Below are positions 26,375 through 36,224 of a stretch of DNA of 64,000 bases, in pieces (position 1 is the stretch's first letter; the number at the start of each line of letters is the position of its first letter). Source of the stretch: Acidobacteriota bacterium. GTDB lineage: Bacteria > Acidobacteriota > Vicinamibacteria > Marinacidobacterales > SMYC01. Under the pieces are notes generated by a model that worked only from the letters and a program-made list of their open reading frames with translations, had not been told where the DNA came from and searched no databases. The stretch covers positions 27,052 through 91,051 of the forward strand of contig SMYC01000097.1 in the NCBI GenBank assembly GCA_004356105.1, in the 5' to 3' direction. Both the position numbers and the translations under genes were made by a program.

Positions 26375-27622
26375 TCAGATAGCGCCTTGCTCGCGGGCTT
26401 CCTTGATCTCGTCGTCGTCCAGGCCGAGCACCGTCTTGAGCACTTCCTCCGTGTGCTCACCGAGAAGCGGTGAGCGCACGACGTCAGAAGGTGAAGCCGA
26501 GAGCTTGATCGGGTTGCCGACGGTCAAGTATTTGCCGCGCTCCGGATGATCGACCTCCACGATGGTTCCGGTCGCGCGGAGCGATGGCTCTTCGGCGATC
26601 TCCTTCATCGACAGGATCGGGCCGCAAGGCACGTTCAACGGGTTGAGGATATTCATGACCTCGAGTTTGTCCTTGGTCATCGTCCATTTCTCGATTTCAT
26701 CGAACATCGTGTCGAGCTTTCCGAGCCTGGCTTTGGGCGTGTTCCACTCCGGATCCTCGAGCCAGTCCTCGTGGCCGATCACCTTGGCCAGTTCCGCGAA
26801 AGAGGCTGCCTGCGTGATGACGTAAGCGTAAGCGTCTGGATCGGTCTCCCATCCCTTGCATTTGACGATCCAGCCGGGCTGGCCGCCACCGGAGGCATTG
26901 CCGGCGCGCGGCACGGCATCGCCAAACGTGCCGTTGGGATATTGGGGAAACTCCGTCAGTGGTCCGTGGGCGAGACGCTGCTGGTCGCGGAGCTTCACCC
27001 GGCAAAGATTGAGCACCGCGTCCTGCATGGCGCACACGACCCTCTGGCCTTTGCCGCTCTTCTCCCGGTGTAGCAGCGCTGCCAGAATGCCAGCGACGAG
27101 GTGTATTCCGGTGCCGGAATCGCCGATCTGAGCGCCCGTCACCATCGGGAAGCCATCGATCTCGCCCGTCGTCGACGCCGCCCCGCCAGTGCACTGCGCG
27201 ATGTTCTCGTAAACCTTGCAGTCTTCGTAAGGGCCAGGGCCGAATCCCTTGACCGAGGCGTAGATGATACGCGGGTTGATTTCCTGGATCTTCTCCCACG
27301 GAAAGCCCATGCGATCGATGGCGCCCGGTGCGAAATTCTCCGCCAGCACGTCACATTCTTCGATGAGCCTCGTGAAGATCTTCTTACCCGCTTCGATCTT
27401 CGGATTCAGGGTAACGCTCCGTTTGTTGTGGTTCAGCATCGTGAAATAAAGGCTATCGACCTCGGGGATGTCACGCAGCTGGCCGCGGGTCGCATCGCCT
27501 TTGCCTGGCCGTTCCACCTTGATGACATCGGCGCCGAGCCACGCCAGGATCTGTGTGCCTGTCGGTCCCGATTGTACGTGGGTCATATCAAGGATGCGAA
27601 CACCCTCTAGAGCCTTTCCCAT
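26375..27622 (-). CDS. frc: Formyl-CoA:oxalate CoA-transferase-type family III CoA transferase
   Basis: The 415-residue family III CoA transferase starts [20 protein letters not shown]. It has [27 protein letters not shown] and [37 protein letters not shown] contains the catalytic Asp. [20 protein letters not shown] corresponds to the mobile glycine loop that is diagnostic for formyl-CoA transferase; family III members acting on other acids lack it. It would move CoA from formyl-CoA to oxalate. Oxalyl-CoA decarboxylase is not in this window. The next gene, on the same strand 11 bp downstream, is the ketopantoate-reductase-like gene. Confidence 0.85.
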   Translation of the reverse strand: MGKALEGVRILDMTHVQSGPTGTQILAWLGADVIKVERPGKGDATRGQLRDIPEVDSLYFTMLNHNKRSVTLNPKIEAGKKIFTRLIEECDVLAENFAPGAIDRMGFPWEKIQEINPRIIYASVKGFGPGPYEDCKVYENIAQCTGGAASTTGEIDGFPMVTGAQIGDSGTGIHLVAGILAALLHREKSGKGQRVVCAMQDAVLNLCRVKLRDQQRLAHGPLTEFPQYPNGTFGDAVPRAGNASGGGQPGWIVKCKGWETDPDAYAYVITQAASFAELAKVIGHEDWLEDPEWNTPKARLGKLDTMFDEIEKWTMTKDKLEVMNILNPLNVPCGPILSMKEIAEEPSLRATGTIVEVDHPERGKYLTVGNPIKLSASPSDVVRSPLLGEHTEEVLKTVLGLDDDEIKEAREQGAI

Positions 27623-27746
27623 AATCGTTCTCTCCTATCGTTCCACTGGTGTTTGACAGCTCGTAAGGATAGGTAATCTCACGGGTATCAAGCAAGCGGG
27701 GTTTTACCCCAACGTGTCGCTGGGCTACGATGCGCACACCTTTTCC

Positions 27747-29861
27747 ATGAAAGCTTCCAACCGAACCGTTCTCGTCTTTGCCGCCGTCGCCATTCTGCTC
27801 GTCCTCGCTCCTCTTTTTCTGCGGCTTCCTCTTATCGAGACGCGTGGCTACAACCCTGACGAGCTCGAGCATCTGCACTGGTCGTGGTGTGTTTGGCGAG
27901 GCCTCGTTCCTTACGTGGACTACTTCGACCATCACACGCCCTGGTTTCATTTTTTTCTTGCTCAGTTTTTCGATTTCTACGACGTCGAGCGGCTTCCCGA
28001 GGATGCGCTCGGCTTTACATTCATGGCTCGGCGCTTCATGTGGATCGCGGCGGGCGCGATGCTGGGTCTCACCTTCCTTCTCGGACGATCCTGGCGCGAC
28101 GCGCGGACCGGTCTCGTCGCGGCCTTGCTTCTCGGCAACACGGCATTTTTTCTCGCGAAGAGCTTCGAGATCCGGCCCGACGTCCCCGCTGCCGCGCTCC
28201 TTCTTTTGTCGGTGTGGCTGGCGCTGCTCGGCGCGCGACGCGCCGTTGCCACTGAGACTGAGACTGGGACTGACCCGGGGGGCCGCGCACGGTTGCTCGT
28301 GTCGGGCCTCGCGCTCGGCGCCGCCGTGATGCTCACGCAGAAAGTCGTTTTCGTCGGGCCGGGCTATGCGGCCATTGTGTTTTGGCTTCTTCTCGATCGA
28401 CGCCTCGAGCTCCCGCGCGCGACACGCTTCGGCTACGCCTTGGTGCTTTCCGTCGGCTTCGCACTTCCGGTCGCCGGGACGCTCGGCTATTTCGCGTTTC
28501 ACGGTGCGGCTTGGGCGTTCATCGATTCCAACTTCATCGTGAACACGCGCTGGCCCGGTCTGCCGGCGGGACCCTTTCTCGTCGAGCTCGCACGGCAGGA
28601 CCCGTTCTTCGTCCTGTTTGCGGTGGCCGGGTTTCTTCTCGAGGCGAAGCGCGCTCTCACGCGGAAAGCCGTTCTTCGCGGGGAGCCCGTCGTCACCTTC
28701 ACGACGCTCTCGGTCACGGTCTCCTTGGCCTTCCATCCGGCGATGTCTTATCACCATTTTCTTCTGGTTCTTCCTCTGGCCTCGCTCTATGGCGCCCGTG
28801 GCCTCCTTCGAGTCGTCGAGACCGTCACGAACCGCGTCCGCGGCAAGGCGCTCCTGGCGACCGCGACACTGGCTTCGGGGGCGCTCGGCGCCTATGCGCT
28901 CTCGCGCCTAGGGCCACCCGAGCTCATCTTGCCTGGTTTTGCGCCGTTCGTGATCGGCGGGTTGACGCTGGCCCTCGGTGTTTGCCTCTGGCGCGGCTCA
29001 CGAGAAGCCGCTCTCACCATCATCGTCGTTCTTCTGAGCGCCTATCCGCTCACGCGCCTTCGTAACACGTTCGATCGTGGCAACTGGGGAACGACTCAGG
29101 CGATCGAATATGTGCTGCGGAACAGCGCGCCTTGGGAGACGACGTTCGACGGTTTCACCGGGCTCGGCATGTTCCGGCCTCAAGCTTTCTTTCATCACTT
29201 CCAGCATCCGCACGCGTTCATGCTTCAGTCGAAGGAAGAGCACGAGGAGATGTACGAGGCCCTTCGCAGTGGACGTGCGATGCCCAAGTTCATCTTCTGG
29301 AGCCACTATTTGCGCGATGCCGTTACCCCCGAGATCGCCGCGTTTCTCGAAGAGCACTATGTCCCTACGGGGCTCGAGCCCATCTGGGTACGCCCGTTCG
29401 ATAACGGCGCGGGCTGGTGGTCGGACGAGAAGACGCGCTATATCGGCTGGGTGCCAGACCAAGACGAGGCGCCGCACGTTCTGTTCGATGACGGGTGGCG
29501 CCCTCCGAGCGAAGAGTTCGGCTTGCCGATCCGCCGGACGCGAACACGCCGTTCGACGCTCACGGTGCCCATTCGCTATCCACGGGACTTCACCGTGACG
29601 ATCCGCGCTCATGCGGACCCTGAATCCGTGCCGTTCGGAGTGGAGCTCGTGGTGAATGGAAGATCAGCCGGCCTCGTCGACGCTGTACCTCGGTGGCAGG
29701 ACTACGCGTTTCCAGTCACAGTGCATCAACTGCGTCCCGGTTTCAACGAGCTCGAGCTGCGTTTCAATCTCAGCGCCGAGAACGACGATCCGTCCAAGCG
29801 GTTGGAGCTCGCGGTCCATTCTCTGAAGCTTACCGCGACCGCGCGAGAGGAAGCGCCGTGA
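27747..29861 (+). CDS. GT-C-type membrane glycosyltransferase-like protein
   Basis: From the ATG at 27747 (a GTG at 27714 is possible) the product has 704 residues. A first helix (VLVFAAVAILLVLAPLFL) precedes the periplasmic loop ETRGYNPDELEHLHWSW. This acidic pair after helix 1 is the catalytic-metal loop style of GT-C enzymes such as ArnT/PMT. About ten more helices follow, then a hydrophilic C-terminal beta-rich domain of about 250 residues (from about residue 480). The donor is presumably a polyprenyl-phosphate sugar; the acceptor is unknown. It overlaps the downstream methyltransferase by 4 bp (GTGA), so they form an operon. Confidence 0.75.
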   Translation: MKASNRTVLVFAAVAILLVLAPLFLRLPLIETRGYNPDELEHLHWSWCVWRGLVPYVDYFDHHTPWFHFFLAQFFDFYDVERLPEDALGFTFMARRFMWIAAGAMLGLTFLLGRSWRDARTGLVAALLLGNTAFFLAKSFEIRPDVPAAALLLLSVWLALLGARRAVATETETGTDPGGRARLLVSGLALGAAVMLTQKVVFVGPGYAAIVFWLLLDRRLELPRATRFGYALVLSVGFALPVAGTLGYFAFHGAAWAFIDSNFIVNTRWPGLPAGPFLVELARQDPFFVLFAVAGFLLEAKRALTRKAVLRGEPVVTFTTLSVTVSLAFHPAMSYHHFLLVLPLASLYGARGLLRVVETVTNRVRGKALLATATLASGALGAYALSRLGPPELILPGFAPFVIGGLTLALGVCLWRGSREAALTIIVVLLSAYPLTRLRNTFDRGNWGTTQAIEYVLRNSAPWETTFDGFTGLGMFRPQAFFHHFQHPHAFMLQSKEEHEEMYEALRSGRAMPKFIFWSHYLRDAVTPEIAAFLEEHYVPTGLEPIWVRPFDNGAGWWSDEKTRYIGWVPDQDEAPHVLFDDGWRPPSEEFGLPIRRTRTRRSTLTVPIRYPRDFTVTIRAHADPESVPFGVELVVNGRSAGLVDAVPRWQDYAFPVTVHQLRPGFNELELRFNLSAENDDPSKRLELAVHSLKLTATAREEAP

Positions 29862-30697
29862 GCGTCGAGCGCTCGCCCGACGCCGAGACGGCGGCAGCAT
29901 TTGCAGGTTCTTGGAATCGGCAGCGCGAGGGGTCCGTCTATACGCGCGAGCAGTTTCTGGACTGGTTTACGCCGCTCGAGCCGGAGGCTTTCTCGGGGAA
30001 GACGGTTCTCGAGCTGGGGTTCGGCAACGGCTCGCTTCTCTACCACATGGCAGCGTGCCAGCCAGCGCGTTTATCCGGCGTCGAGCTCGGAGACACGTTC
30101 GAGCGAACGAAAGCCAATCTCGGCGAGGCGCTCGCGAGCGAGCTCGATCTCCACCAAGCCGACCTCACGAAAGTCGATCTCGGGCCCTACGATTTTGTCT
30201 ACTGCATCGGCGTGCTCCATCATCTGAAAGAGCCTGTGGAAGGATTTCGAGCGGTGCTTCGGCACACCCGCGCTCGCGGCCGGTTCCATTGCTGGGTCTA
30301 TGCGCGCGAGGGAAACGCCGTCATCCGCTACCTCGTCGATCCGCTGCGCCGGGTGACGTCGCGGCTCCCTTGGTGGCTGACAAAATGGGCCGTCGCCCTA
30401 CCGGCTGCGGCCAAGTACTTTCTTTACGCGAAACTCCTTCGTGCTCTCGCCGCGGTCTTTGGTGAGTCGCTCATAGGCCGTTTGCCTCTCGGAGCTTACA
30501 GCCTCTGGATCGCGAAGCGGGGATTCTCGTTCTTCCACCACGTCGCTTTCGATCAGCTCGTGACGCCGACGACGCACTATATCGACCGGGCGACGGTCGA
30601 GCGCTGGCTCGAGGATCCGGCTGTGGATCCGGACTCGCGCTACGTCGTCTTTCGGAATGGGAACTCGTGGAAGTTCGGCGGCCGCACGAGGAGCTGA
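29858..30697 (+). CDS. SAM-dependent methyltransferase in the surface glycan block
   Basis: From the overlapping GTG at 29858 the protein has 279 residues. GSWNRQREGSVYTREQFLDW and VLELGFGNGSLLYHMAA (motif I) are followed by DFVYCIGVLHHLKEPVEGFR (motif IV). The C-terminal half has hydrophobic segments around LPWWLTKWAVALPAAAKYFL, suggesting membrane contact, and ends VVFRNGNSWKFGGR. Methyltransferases with this C-terminus are common in polysaccharide clusters. The open frame extends 165 bp upstream inside the preceding gene, but the GTGA overlap gives the better start. It lies next to a GT-C gene and asnB. Confidence 0.85.
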   Translation: MSVERSPDAETAAAFAGSWNRQREGSVYTREQFLDWFTPLEPEAFSGKTVLELGFGNGSLLYHMAACQPARLSGVELGDTFERTKANLGEALASELDLHQADLTKVDLGPYDFVYCIGVLHHLKEPVEGFRAVLRHTRARGRFHCWVYAREGNAVIRYLVDPLRRVTSRLPWWLTKWAVALPAAAKYFLYAKLLRALAAVFGESLIGRLPLGAYSLWIAKRGFSFFHHVAFDQLVTPTTHYIDRATVERWLEDPAVDPDSRYVVFRNGNSWKFGGRTRS

Positions 30698-30799
30698 GAT
30701 TCTTCACCTCGGTGCTTTTGACCCGCTCGTGTTGAGCGAAATCGTTTTTCCCGGCCGGGTTGTGGTGCGTTCCCGATCGTCTTAGACGTAGAGCAAAGA

Positions 30800-32701
30800 T
30801 CAGCTCATGTAGCGTTCGTACCAGAGCTCGAAGACGAGAAGCGTCCAAAGCTGCTTGCGGTTGTCGTGCGTTCCTTCGGCGTGCTGCGCGAGAAGCTTCT
30901 GCACGTAGTCCGGATTAAAGAAACCTTCGCGCTTCAGCTTGGCCGGCGCGAACTGATCCTGGACGAGCTCTTTCAAGTCAGTGTTGAGCCAATAGGCGAC
31001 CGGCGCGTTGAATCCCTTCTTCTTGCGCGTAAGCACTTCGTTGGGAAGGATGCCTTCCATGGCTTTCTTGAGGATGAACTTCGACGACTTCGATGTCACG
31101 CCGTGCAATTTGAGCTCGCGAGGCACTTCGGCCACCCATTCGGCGAGGCTATGGTTTAGTAGCGGCACGCGCACCTCGAGCGAGTTGGCCATGCTGGCGC
31201 GGTCGACTTTTGTCAGGATATCGCCCTCGAGATAGAGCTTGGTGTCCATGTACAGGATCTGGTTGAAGGTCTGGGCGGCGTCGCATCTCCGCTGGTGCTC
31301 GTAGGCGACCTCGTAAGTATCGACTTCCTCTTGCACGAGCTCGGGGACGAGGAGATCTGCTTTCTGCTCGGGCGTGAACGAGCCGAGCCATCGATGGTGC
31401 CGGCTCGCGACCGGAACGCCTCGGCCGGAAATGAAACGACGCGCCTTGAAGTCCAAGCTGATGTTGTCTTTCGAAACGGGAAGGGCGTCAATCAAACGCG
31501 GCACGACGCTCGCGCGCATGAAAAACGGGACCCAGCGCTCGTAATATTCGATGAGTCGGTGGGCTTGGAGCGTTGGGTAACCGGCGAACATCTCGTCGCC
31601 GCCGTCACCGCCGAGCGCGACCTTGACCGTTTCTCGCGTGAATCGGGACAGAAAATAAGTCGGCACGATCGAGGAATCGCCGAAGGGCTCGTCGAGAAAA
31701 TCCATGAGCTTCGGCACGAGGTCGAGCATCATGCTAGACGTGACGGTGAGCTCGTGGTGCTCCGTGCCGATCTTGTCAGCTACCATCCGGGCGTAGCGCG
31801 ACTCGTCGAACGACTTCTCTTCGAAGGCGATGGAGAAGCTCTTGACGGCGCCCGGTTTTATCTGCGCCATCATCGCGGCTACGGCGCTCGAGTCGATACC
31901 GCCGCTCAAGAGGACGCCAACCGGGACGTCGCTCAGCATTTCTTTTTCGACGGCTTGTTTGAGCTTTACGAGCAGCTGGTCTTTGAAATCGCGCCAGCTC
32001 ACCGGGGGCCGTCGCTCGCTCTTCGCTAGGCTCATGTCCCAGTAGCGCTTCACGTCGACGCCGGAGTCGTCGGCTACGAGCACGTGGCCTGGTTCTAGAC
32101 GGTGAATGCCTTTGAAGATGGTCCGCGGAGAGGGCACGTATTCAAAGGAGAGATATTCGTTGAACGCGACGAAATCGATCCGGCGCTCCACCGCGGGGTG
32201 CTTCAGAATGGATTTGAGCTCCGAGGCGAAAACGAGCGCTTTGTCGACGAGCGTGTAATAGAGCGGCTTGATGCCGAAGCGGTCTCGCGCGACGAACAGC
32301 CTGCGCCGAGGACGGTCCCAGATGGCGAAAGCGAACATTCCGTTGAGATATTTGACGCATTCGTCGCCGAATTCTTCATAGGCATGGACGACGGTCTCGG
32401 TGTCCGTACGCGTGTAGAAGCGGTGACCCAGCTTCTCCAGAAGTGCTTGGAGCTGGCGGCAGTTGTAGATTTCTCCGTTGAAAACGATCCAGATGGAGGA
32501 ATCCTCGTTGTGGATGGGCTGGTGGCCGCCTTCCACGTCGATGATCGAGAGACGTCGCACAGCGAGTCCGACGCCGCGATCGAAGAACGTGCCGTCGTCA
32601 TCGGGGCCGCGATGGGTAAGGGCTCGATTCATCTCTTCGATGAGAGACAGGTCGGGCTTCGTTTCCGCTTCTCGGTCAAAAACCCCGCAAATTCCACACA
32701 T
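30800..32701 (-). CDS. asnB: Asparagine synthase (glutamine-hydrolysing)
   Basis: The 633-residue enzyme begins MCGICGVFD, with the N-terminal nucleophile Cys exposed after Met removal. The class II glutaminase domain shows NRALTHRGPDDDGTFFD, IIDVEGGHQPIHNED and FNGEIYN. The synthetase domain has VGVLLSGGIDSSAVAAMM (PP-loop), KVALGGDGGDEMFAGY and KVDRASMANSLEVRVPLL. It amidates aspartate, or another carboxylate, using glutamine and ATP. In polysaccharide clusters AsnB paralogues often modify sugars or glycopeptides, and the setting between two GT-C genes makes this possible. The sequence does not decide between the two. Confidence 0.93.
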   Translation of the reverse strand: MCGICGVFDREAETKPDLSLIEEMNRALTHRGPDDDGTFFDRGVGLAVRRLSIIDVEGGHQPIHNEDSSIWIVFNGEIYNCRQLQALLEKLGHRFYTRTDTETVVHAYEEFGDECVKYLNGMFAFAIWDRPRRRLFVARDRFGIKPLYYTLVDKALVFASELKSILKHPAVERRIDFVAFNEYLSFEYVPSPRTIFKGIHRLEPGHVLVADDSGVDVKRYWDMSLAKSERRPPVSWRDFKDQLLVKLKQAVEKEMLSDVPVGVLLSGGIDSSAVAAMMAQIKPGAVKSFSIAFEEKSFDESRYARMVADKIGTEHHELTVTSSMMLDLVPKLMDFLDEPFGDSSIVPTYFLSRFTRETVKVALGGDGGDEMFAGYPTLQAHRLIEYYERWVPFFMRASVVPRLIDALPVSKDNISLDFKARRFISGRGVPVASRHHRWLGSFTPEQKADLLVPELVQEEVDTYEVAYEHQRRCDAAQTFNQILYMDTKLYLEGDILTKVDRASMANSLEVRVPLLNHSLAEWVAEVPRELKLHGVTSKSSKFILKKAMEGILPNEVLTRKKKGFNAPVAYWLNTDLKELVQDQFAPAKLKREGFFNPDYVQKLLAQHAEGTHDNRKQLWTLLVFELWYERYMS

Positions 32702-32742
32702 CTTCTGTTCAATGCCCGCAAAGTGTTAGTGTTACATCTGGC

Positions 32743-34665
32743 GTGAGCGGCCAAGCATACCTCACGAGGTTGAACGCGGGAAGATGGGGCGACGTTGTCG
32801 TCACACTCGTCGTGCTGACTTTGACGGTGTTTCTCACCGGAAGGGGGCGCTCCGGCGAGAACGCGATTCTTTTTCAGCTCGGCCCGAACGACGCGTCCTA
32901 CATTTCGGGTTTTGCACCCCATTATGAGATCACCGATGGGGTCTCCGCGTCCCGCTGGACGAGCTACGAGGCTTCGATCGAGCTTCCTGTCTCTGTCGAA
33001 GGAGGGCCGCTCGAGATTTCCTACCGTTTTTGGCGCGTGTTTCCAGAAACCGCACTCTCCGAAGTCTATCTCGACGACCAGCTCATCGATAGGTTCGAAA
33101 GCCGGGGCGGCCAGACGCGCCTCAGGCATGTGACGCTCGCCGCGGTCTCGGAATCGCCGGTCTCGATCCACTTCAAAGTGGACTCTCACGAGCGCCAGAA
33201 TCTCGGCCTGAGGCTCGACTGGGTGTCTCTCGAGACCGGAGAGCGCGCGCGGATCCGAGCGCGTGGTTGGGCCCTTTGGCTTCCGGGGATTCTCGCGACG
33301 TTTCTCTTCGTTCTCTTTCGTGCCGCTGGCTTCGAGCGACTGCTCGCGATCGTTCTCGTGCTTCCCTGGGTCGTAACGACAGCTATCTGGGCGCGTCTCG
33401 ATCCTTTCAGCTTTGCCGTCGTCATCCAGAAGATCGCCGCTGCCGCCATCGTGTTGTCGTTGTTCGCGGCTTGGTGGTTACGGAAGCGAGAGTCTGGCCG
33501 GTGGGTTCTCGCGATTTTTGTGCTCGGGTTCTTGCTTAAGGGCGCGGGCCTTTTCCATCCGGCCACCTTCTACCCGGACGTGGCCAACATGCGCCGCTAC
33601 GTGGACATCTATCCGGAAATGACGGGAACCATAGCGGAGCGCGGGGTTGCCACGCAGGAGCGGACGGGTGTTGGCTATCCGCGCACCGTCGGCGGCAAGG
33701 ACTACGCCTTTCCTTATTCACCGCTTTATTTTTTTCCTTTCACGTTCCTGCCAACGCCAGGCGCTGTCGAAGACGGCGTACGCCTGTTCGGTCTCGCCGC
33801 CGCGTCGCTCCAGATTCTTGCCGTTTTTTGGCTCGCGACAACGCTTTTCGATGCGCGCGTCGCGATCACCGCGGCGTTCCTCTCGGCCTTCTTGCCGCCT
33901 TTGTTCAGTCGACTCGTCCTCGCGCTGCACGCGACCTTGGTTGGGCACTTTCTCGACCTCGTTGTGATGTCGGCCGTGCTCCTTCTTTCCTTGAGACCAG
34001 AGAGCTCGAAACGCTTCGCCGCCGTGGGCGGCGCCACGTTTGTAAGCTTTCTCGAATATACATCGAGCTATTTCAGCCTCACGGCTTTTATGGGCATCTT
34101 TGCGCTTTTCGACAGGCGGCTCACCTTTCGCTTGCTCGGCGTGCTTCTCATGACGGGCACCGTCACCATCCTCGGCCTCTATTGGCCATTCGTTTGGGCG
34201 TTCGCGACAGAGATGCTCCCCGCGATGATGGCTGGTAGCGCGGAAGTCAGCGCATCGGGACCGGCACCGTCGCCACTCGCGGCGCTGTCACGTATCCCAT
34301 TGTTTTACGGCTATCTGTACCCCGCACTCGCTCTTCTCGGACTCGCCCTTGCGCGGCAGCGCGCGACGACGGTGGGATATCGCTTCCTCGTCGTTTACGG
34401 ACTCGCTTTCGTTTTGCTGCTCAGCTTGAGGGCGTTTGGCGGAGGAGCGTTCAAGGACCTGAAGGAGATCACCTTCGTCGGGCCCCTCATTGCGATGCTT
34501 TCGGGGCTCACTCTGGCCGAGCTCTCCCGTCGCGGCCGCGCCGGTCTCATCGCGGCGCTGGCGTTGAGTGCAAGCCTCGCCGTCTTCGGTGTGAACAAGT
34601 ACAGAAGTTACTTGGAAACCTACGCTTCACCTCTGATGGTGCCTGATCGCTCCGGCGAACCGTGA
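32743..34665 (+). CDS. Polytopic membrane protein, GT-C-like
   Basis: The 640-residue protein starts at a GTG 41 bp from the divergent asnB start. One helix (VVVTLVVLTLTVFLTG) is followed by a beta-rich extracytoplasmic domain of about 150 residues, then about 10 helices. The loop HPATFYPDVANMRRYVDIYP carries Asp residues placed like a GT-C first loop. Near the end, AFGGGAFKDLKEITFVGPLI is conserved-looking. I recognise no named family. The neighbours suggest a glycosyltransferase, flippase or polymerase role for a surface glycan; this is inference. Confidence 0.6.
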   Translation: MSGQAYLTRLNAGRWGDVVVTLVVLTLTVFLTGRGRSGENAILFQLGPNDASYISGFAPHYEITDGVSASRWTSYEASIELPVSVEGGPLEISYRFWRVFPETALSEVYLDDQLIDRFESRGGQTRLRHVTLAAVSESPVSIHFKVDSHERQNLGLRLDWVSLETGERARIRARGWALWLPGILATFLFVLFRAAGFERLLAIVLVLPWVVTTAIWARLDPFSFAVVIQKIAAAAIVLSLFAAWWLRKRESGRWVLAIFVLGFLLKGAGLFHPATFYPDVANMRRYVDIYPEMTGTIAERGVATQERTGVGYPRTVGGKDYAFPYSPLYFFPFTFLPTPGAVEDGVRLFGLAAASLQILAVFWLATTLFDARVAITAAFLSAFLPPLFSRLVLALHATLVGHFLDLVVMSAVLLLSLRPESSKRFAAVGGATFVSFLEYTSSYFSLTAFMGIFALFDRRLTFRLLGVLLMTGTVTILGLYWPFVWAFATEMLPAMMAGSAEVSASGPAPSPLAALSRIPLFYGYLYPALALLGLALARQRATTVGYRFLVVYGLAFVLLLSLRAFGGGAFKDLKEITFVGPLIAMLSGLTLAELSRRGRAGLIAALALSASLAVFGVNKYRSYLETYASPLMVPDRSGEP

Positions 34666-34679
34666 TTGCAAGCGATCGG

Positions 34680-35169
34680 CCCCCCACGAGGCGGATCTTC
34701 GTGCGGATCAGAACGCTTCAGTCTAGAGGCTAGAGCCTGGGCGCACTCCGCTTGCAACAGCGTGAAGAGCTCGTCCATGCGGGCGAGACGGGTGCGAAAA
34801 GTGACGGGGTTGACGCGAAAACACCACTGGCCTTTGAGTACGGTCGTCGAGATCCAGAACCGTCCCGCGGACTCGATGTGCGTCGCGACATGTTTGTGGA
34901 GGTGCTTCATGACCTTTTCGGCGAGCCGGCTCGATGCTCTCTCGTAGCGCAGGCAGATCGCCGACATGCGTGGACGAAACCTGGGCTTGAAGTCCTCGCT
35001 CGCCTCGGCAAGCGAGTAGAAGTGCTCCGCCTGTGCCACGTTCGCCGACGGCCTTCGTCCCGTAACGCTTCTAGCTCATCCAGACTTCTACGCCCACGAG
35101 ATAGTCGGTGAGTAGATCAACGACCTCGTGTTCGAGGCGTTGCAGCTCCTCGGGGTCCGGTGGTGTCAT
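34680..35169 (-). pseudogene. Relic of a PLP-dependent aromatic amino acid decarboxylase (internal deletion)
   Basis: The minus strand from ATG 35169 reads MTPPDPEELQRLEHEVVDLL and TDYLVGVEVWMS, then stops at 35071. This is a good match to the N-terminus of group II decarboxylases. Another frame then continues ANVAQAEHFYSLAEASEDF, MSAICLRYE and STTVLKGQWCFRVNPVTFRT, which is their C-terminus. Around 300 residues, including the PLP-lysine region, are gone and the two parts are out of phase. The C-terminal frame runs on into the end of the membrane-protein gene. Confidence 0.75.
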
Positions 35170-35191
35170 GAAATTACGGTGCTCGACGAGA

Positions 35192-36186
35192 TCAAGTGCA
35201 GTCGTTCCAGACGAGCTTGCCGCGTCCCTGGTTTTTTGCGGCGTAGAGGCTATCGTCGGCCCGTTTCATGAGCCGCTCTGCACCGTCGCCCGCGACGAAT
35301 ATCGTTCCGCCCATGCTAGCGCTGGGCTCGATACAGATGTCGTCTGAGCAGACGAGCGAGAGGTCTGAGAGGGAGCGGTGGATCTCGGCCGCCCGAAACG
35401 CGGCCTCGTCGCCAGCCACTTCGGGCAGGAGCACTACGAACTCGTCGCCACCGACGCGGCAAGGGAGGTCCGTGCGGCGCACGTTGTTGCCCAAGTGAGA
35501 TCCTACGAGCGCCAGTAGCCTGTCGCCTACGCTGTGGCCGTGCGCATCGTTCACGGCCTTGAAATGATCGAGGTCGATGACGAGCGCGGCCAGCCCGGTA
35601 TTTGTCTCACGCGCCCTTTCGACGAACTTGGCGAGCTGGTCGTTCAGACAACGACGGTTGTAAAGGCCAGTGAGCTCGTCGGTATGCGCGAGCACGTGCG
35701 TTGCGTCTCGCTCCTCGCGCGTACGCCTGAGGTAGTCGATAGCGCGTATGAGCTCTTCGTCGCGCGATCTCACGTCACCGGCGAGAGCCTGCTCCGAGGC
35801 GACGAGATAGGCACAGGTCTCCTGCAGAAGCGAACATAACAGTTGCGGATGCTCCTGCTTCAGACGCGTCGTTGTCGCGGACCCGACCTCCTTGAGGCGA
35901 CACGGCGTACGTGCCGTGGCGGTTGCCGTCCGATGGCTTCCGCGAGCCAGGAGCGAAATTTCGCCGAAGAATTGCCGGGAACGCAGGTTCTTTGGCTCCT
36001 TGCCTTCCGGAAATGAAGCTCGATTACGCCCTCGTCGATGACGTACATGCTGTCGCCGAGGTCGCCCTCGCGAAAGAGTACTTCGCCCACTTCGAGGTCG
36101 ATGATCCGTGCGCCCTCGGTCAAAATGCTTCGCTCGCGGGCATCGAGGACGGCGATAGGCTCCGGCGTTCGTCGGTTCGTAGGCAA
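35192..36186 (-). pseudogene. Cyclic-nucleotide-binding domain + GGDEF protein, split by one frameshift
   Basis: The first frame (from 36186) has a CAP_ED domain: REGDLGDSMYVIDEGVIELHF. At about 36004-36012 the frame changes, and the second reads GKEPKNLRSRQFFGEISLLA, the expected continuation. It runs through KQEHPQLLCSLLQETCAYLV into the GGDEF domain: ELTGLYNRRCLNDQLAKFV, VNDAHGHSVGDRLLALVGSH and RVGGDEFVVLLPE (GGDEF intact). MGGTIFVAG and LYAAKNQGRGKLV end it. Restoring one C in TTCCGGAAGG would give a single 332-residue diguanylate cyclase controlled by a cNMP-like sensor. The GGDEF half alone is open from 35773, so it may still be made. This could be a real mutation or a base-call error. 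Confidence 0.75.
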
Positions 36187-36224
36187 GTTCTGTAGTGTTC
36201 CTAACTCAGGTCTATCTCCTAATC

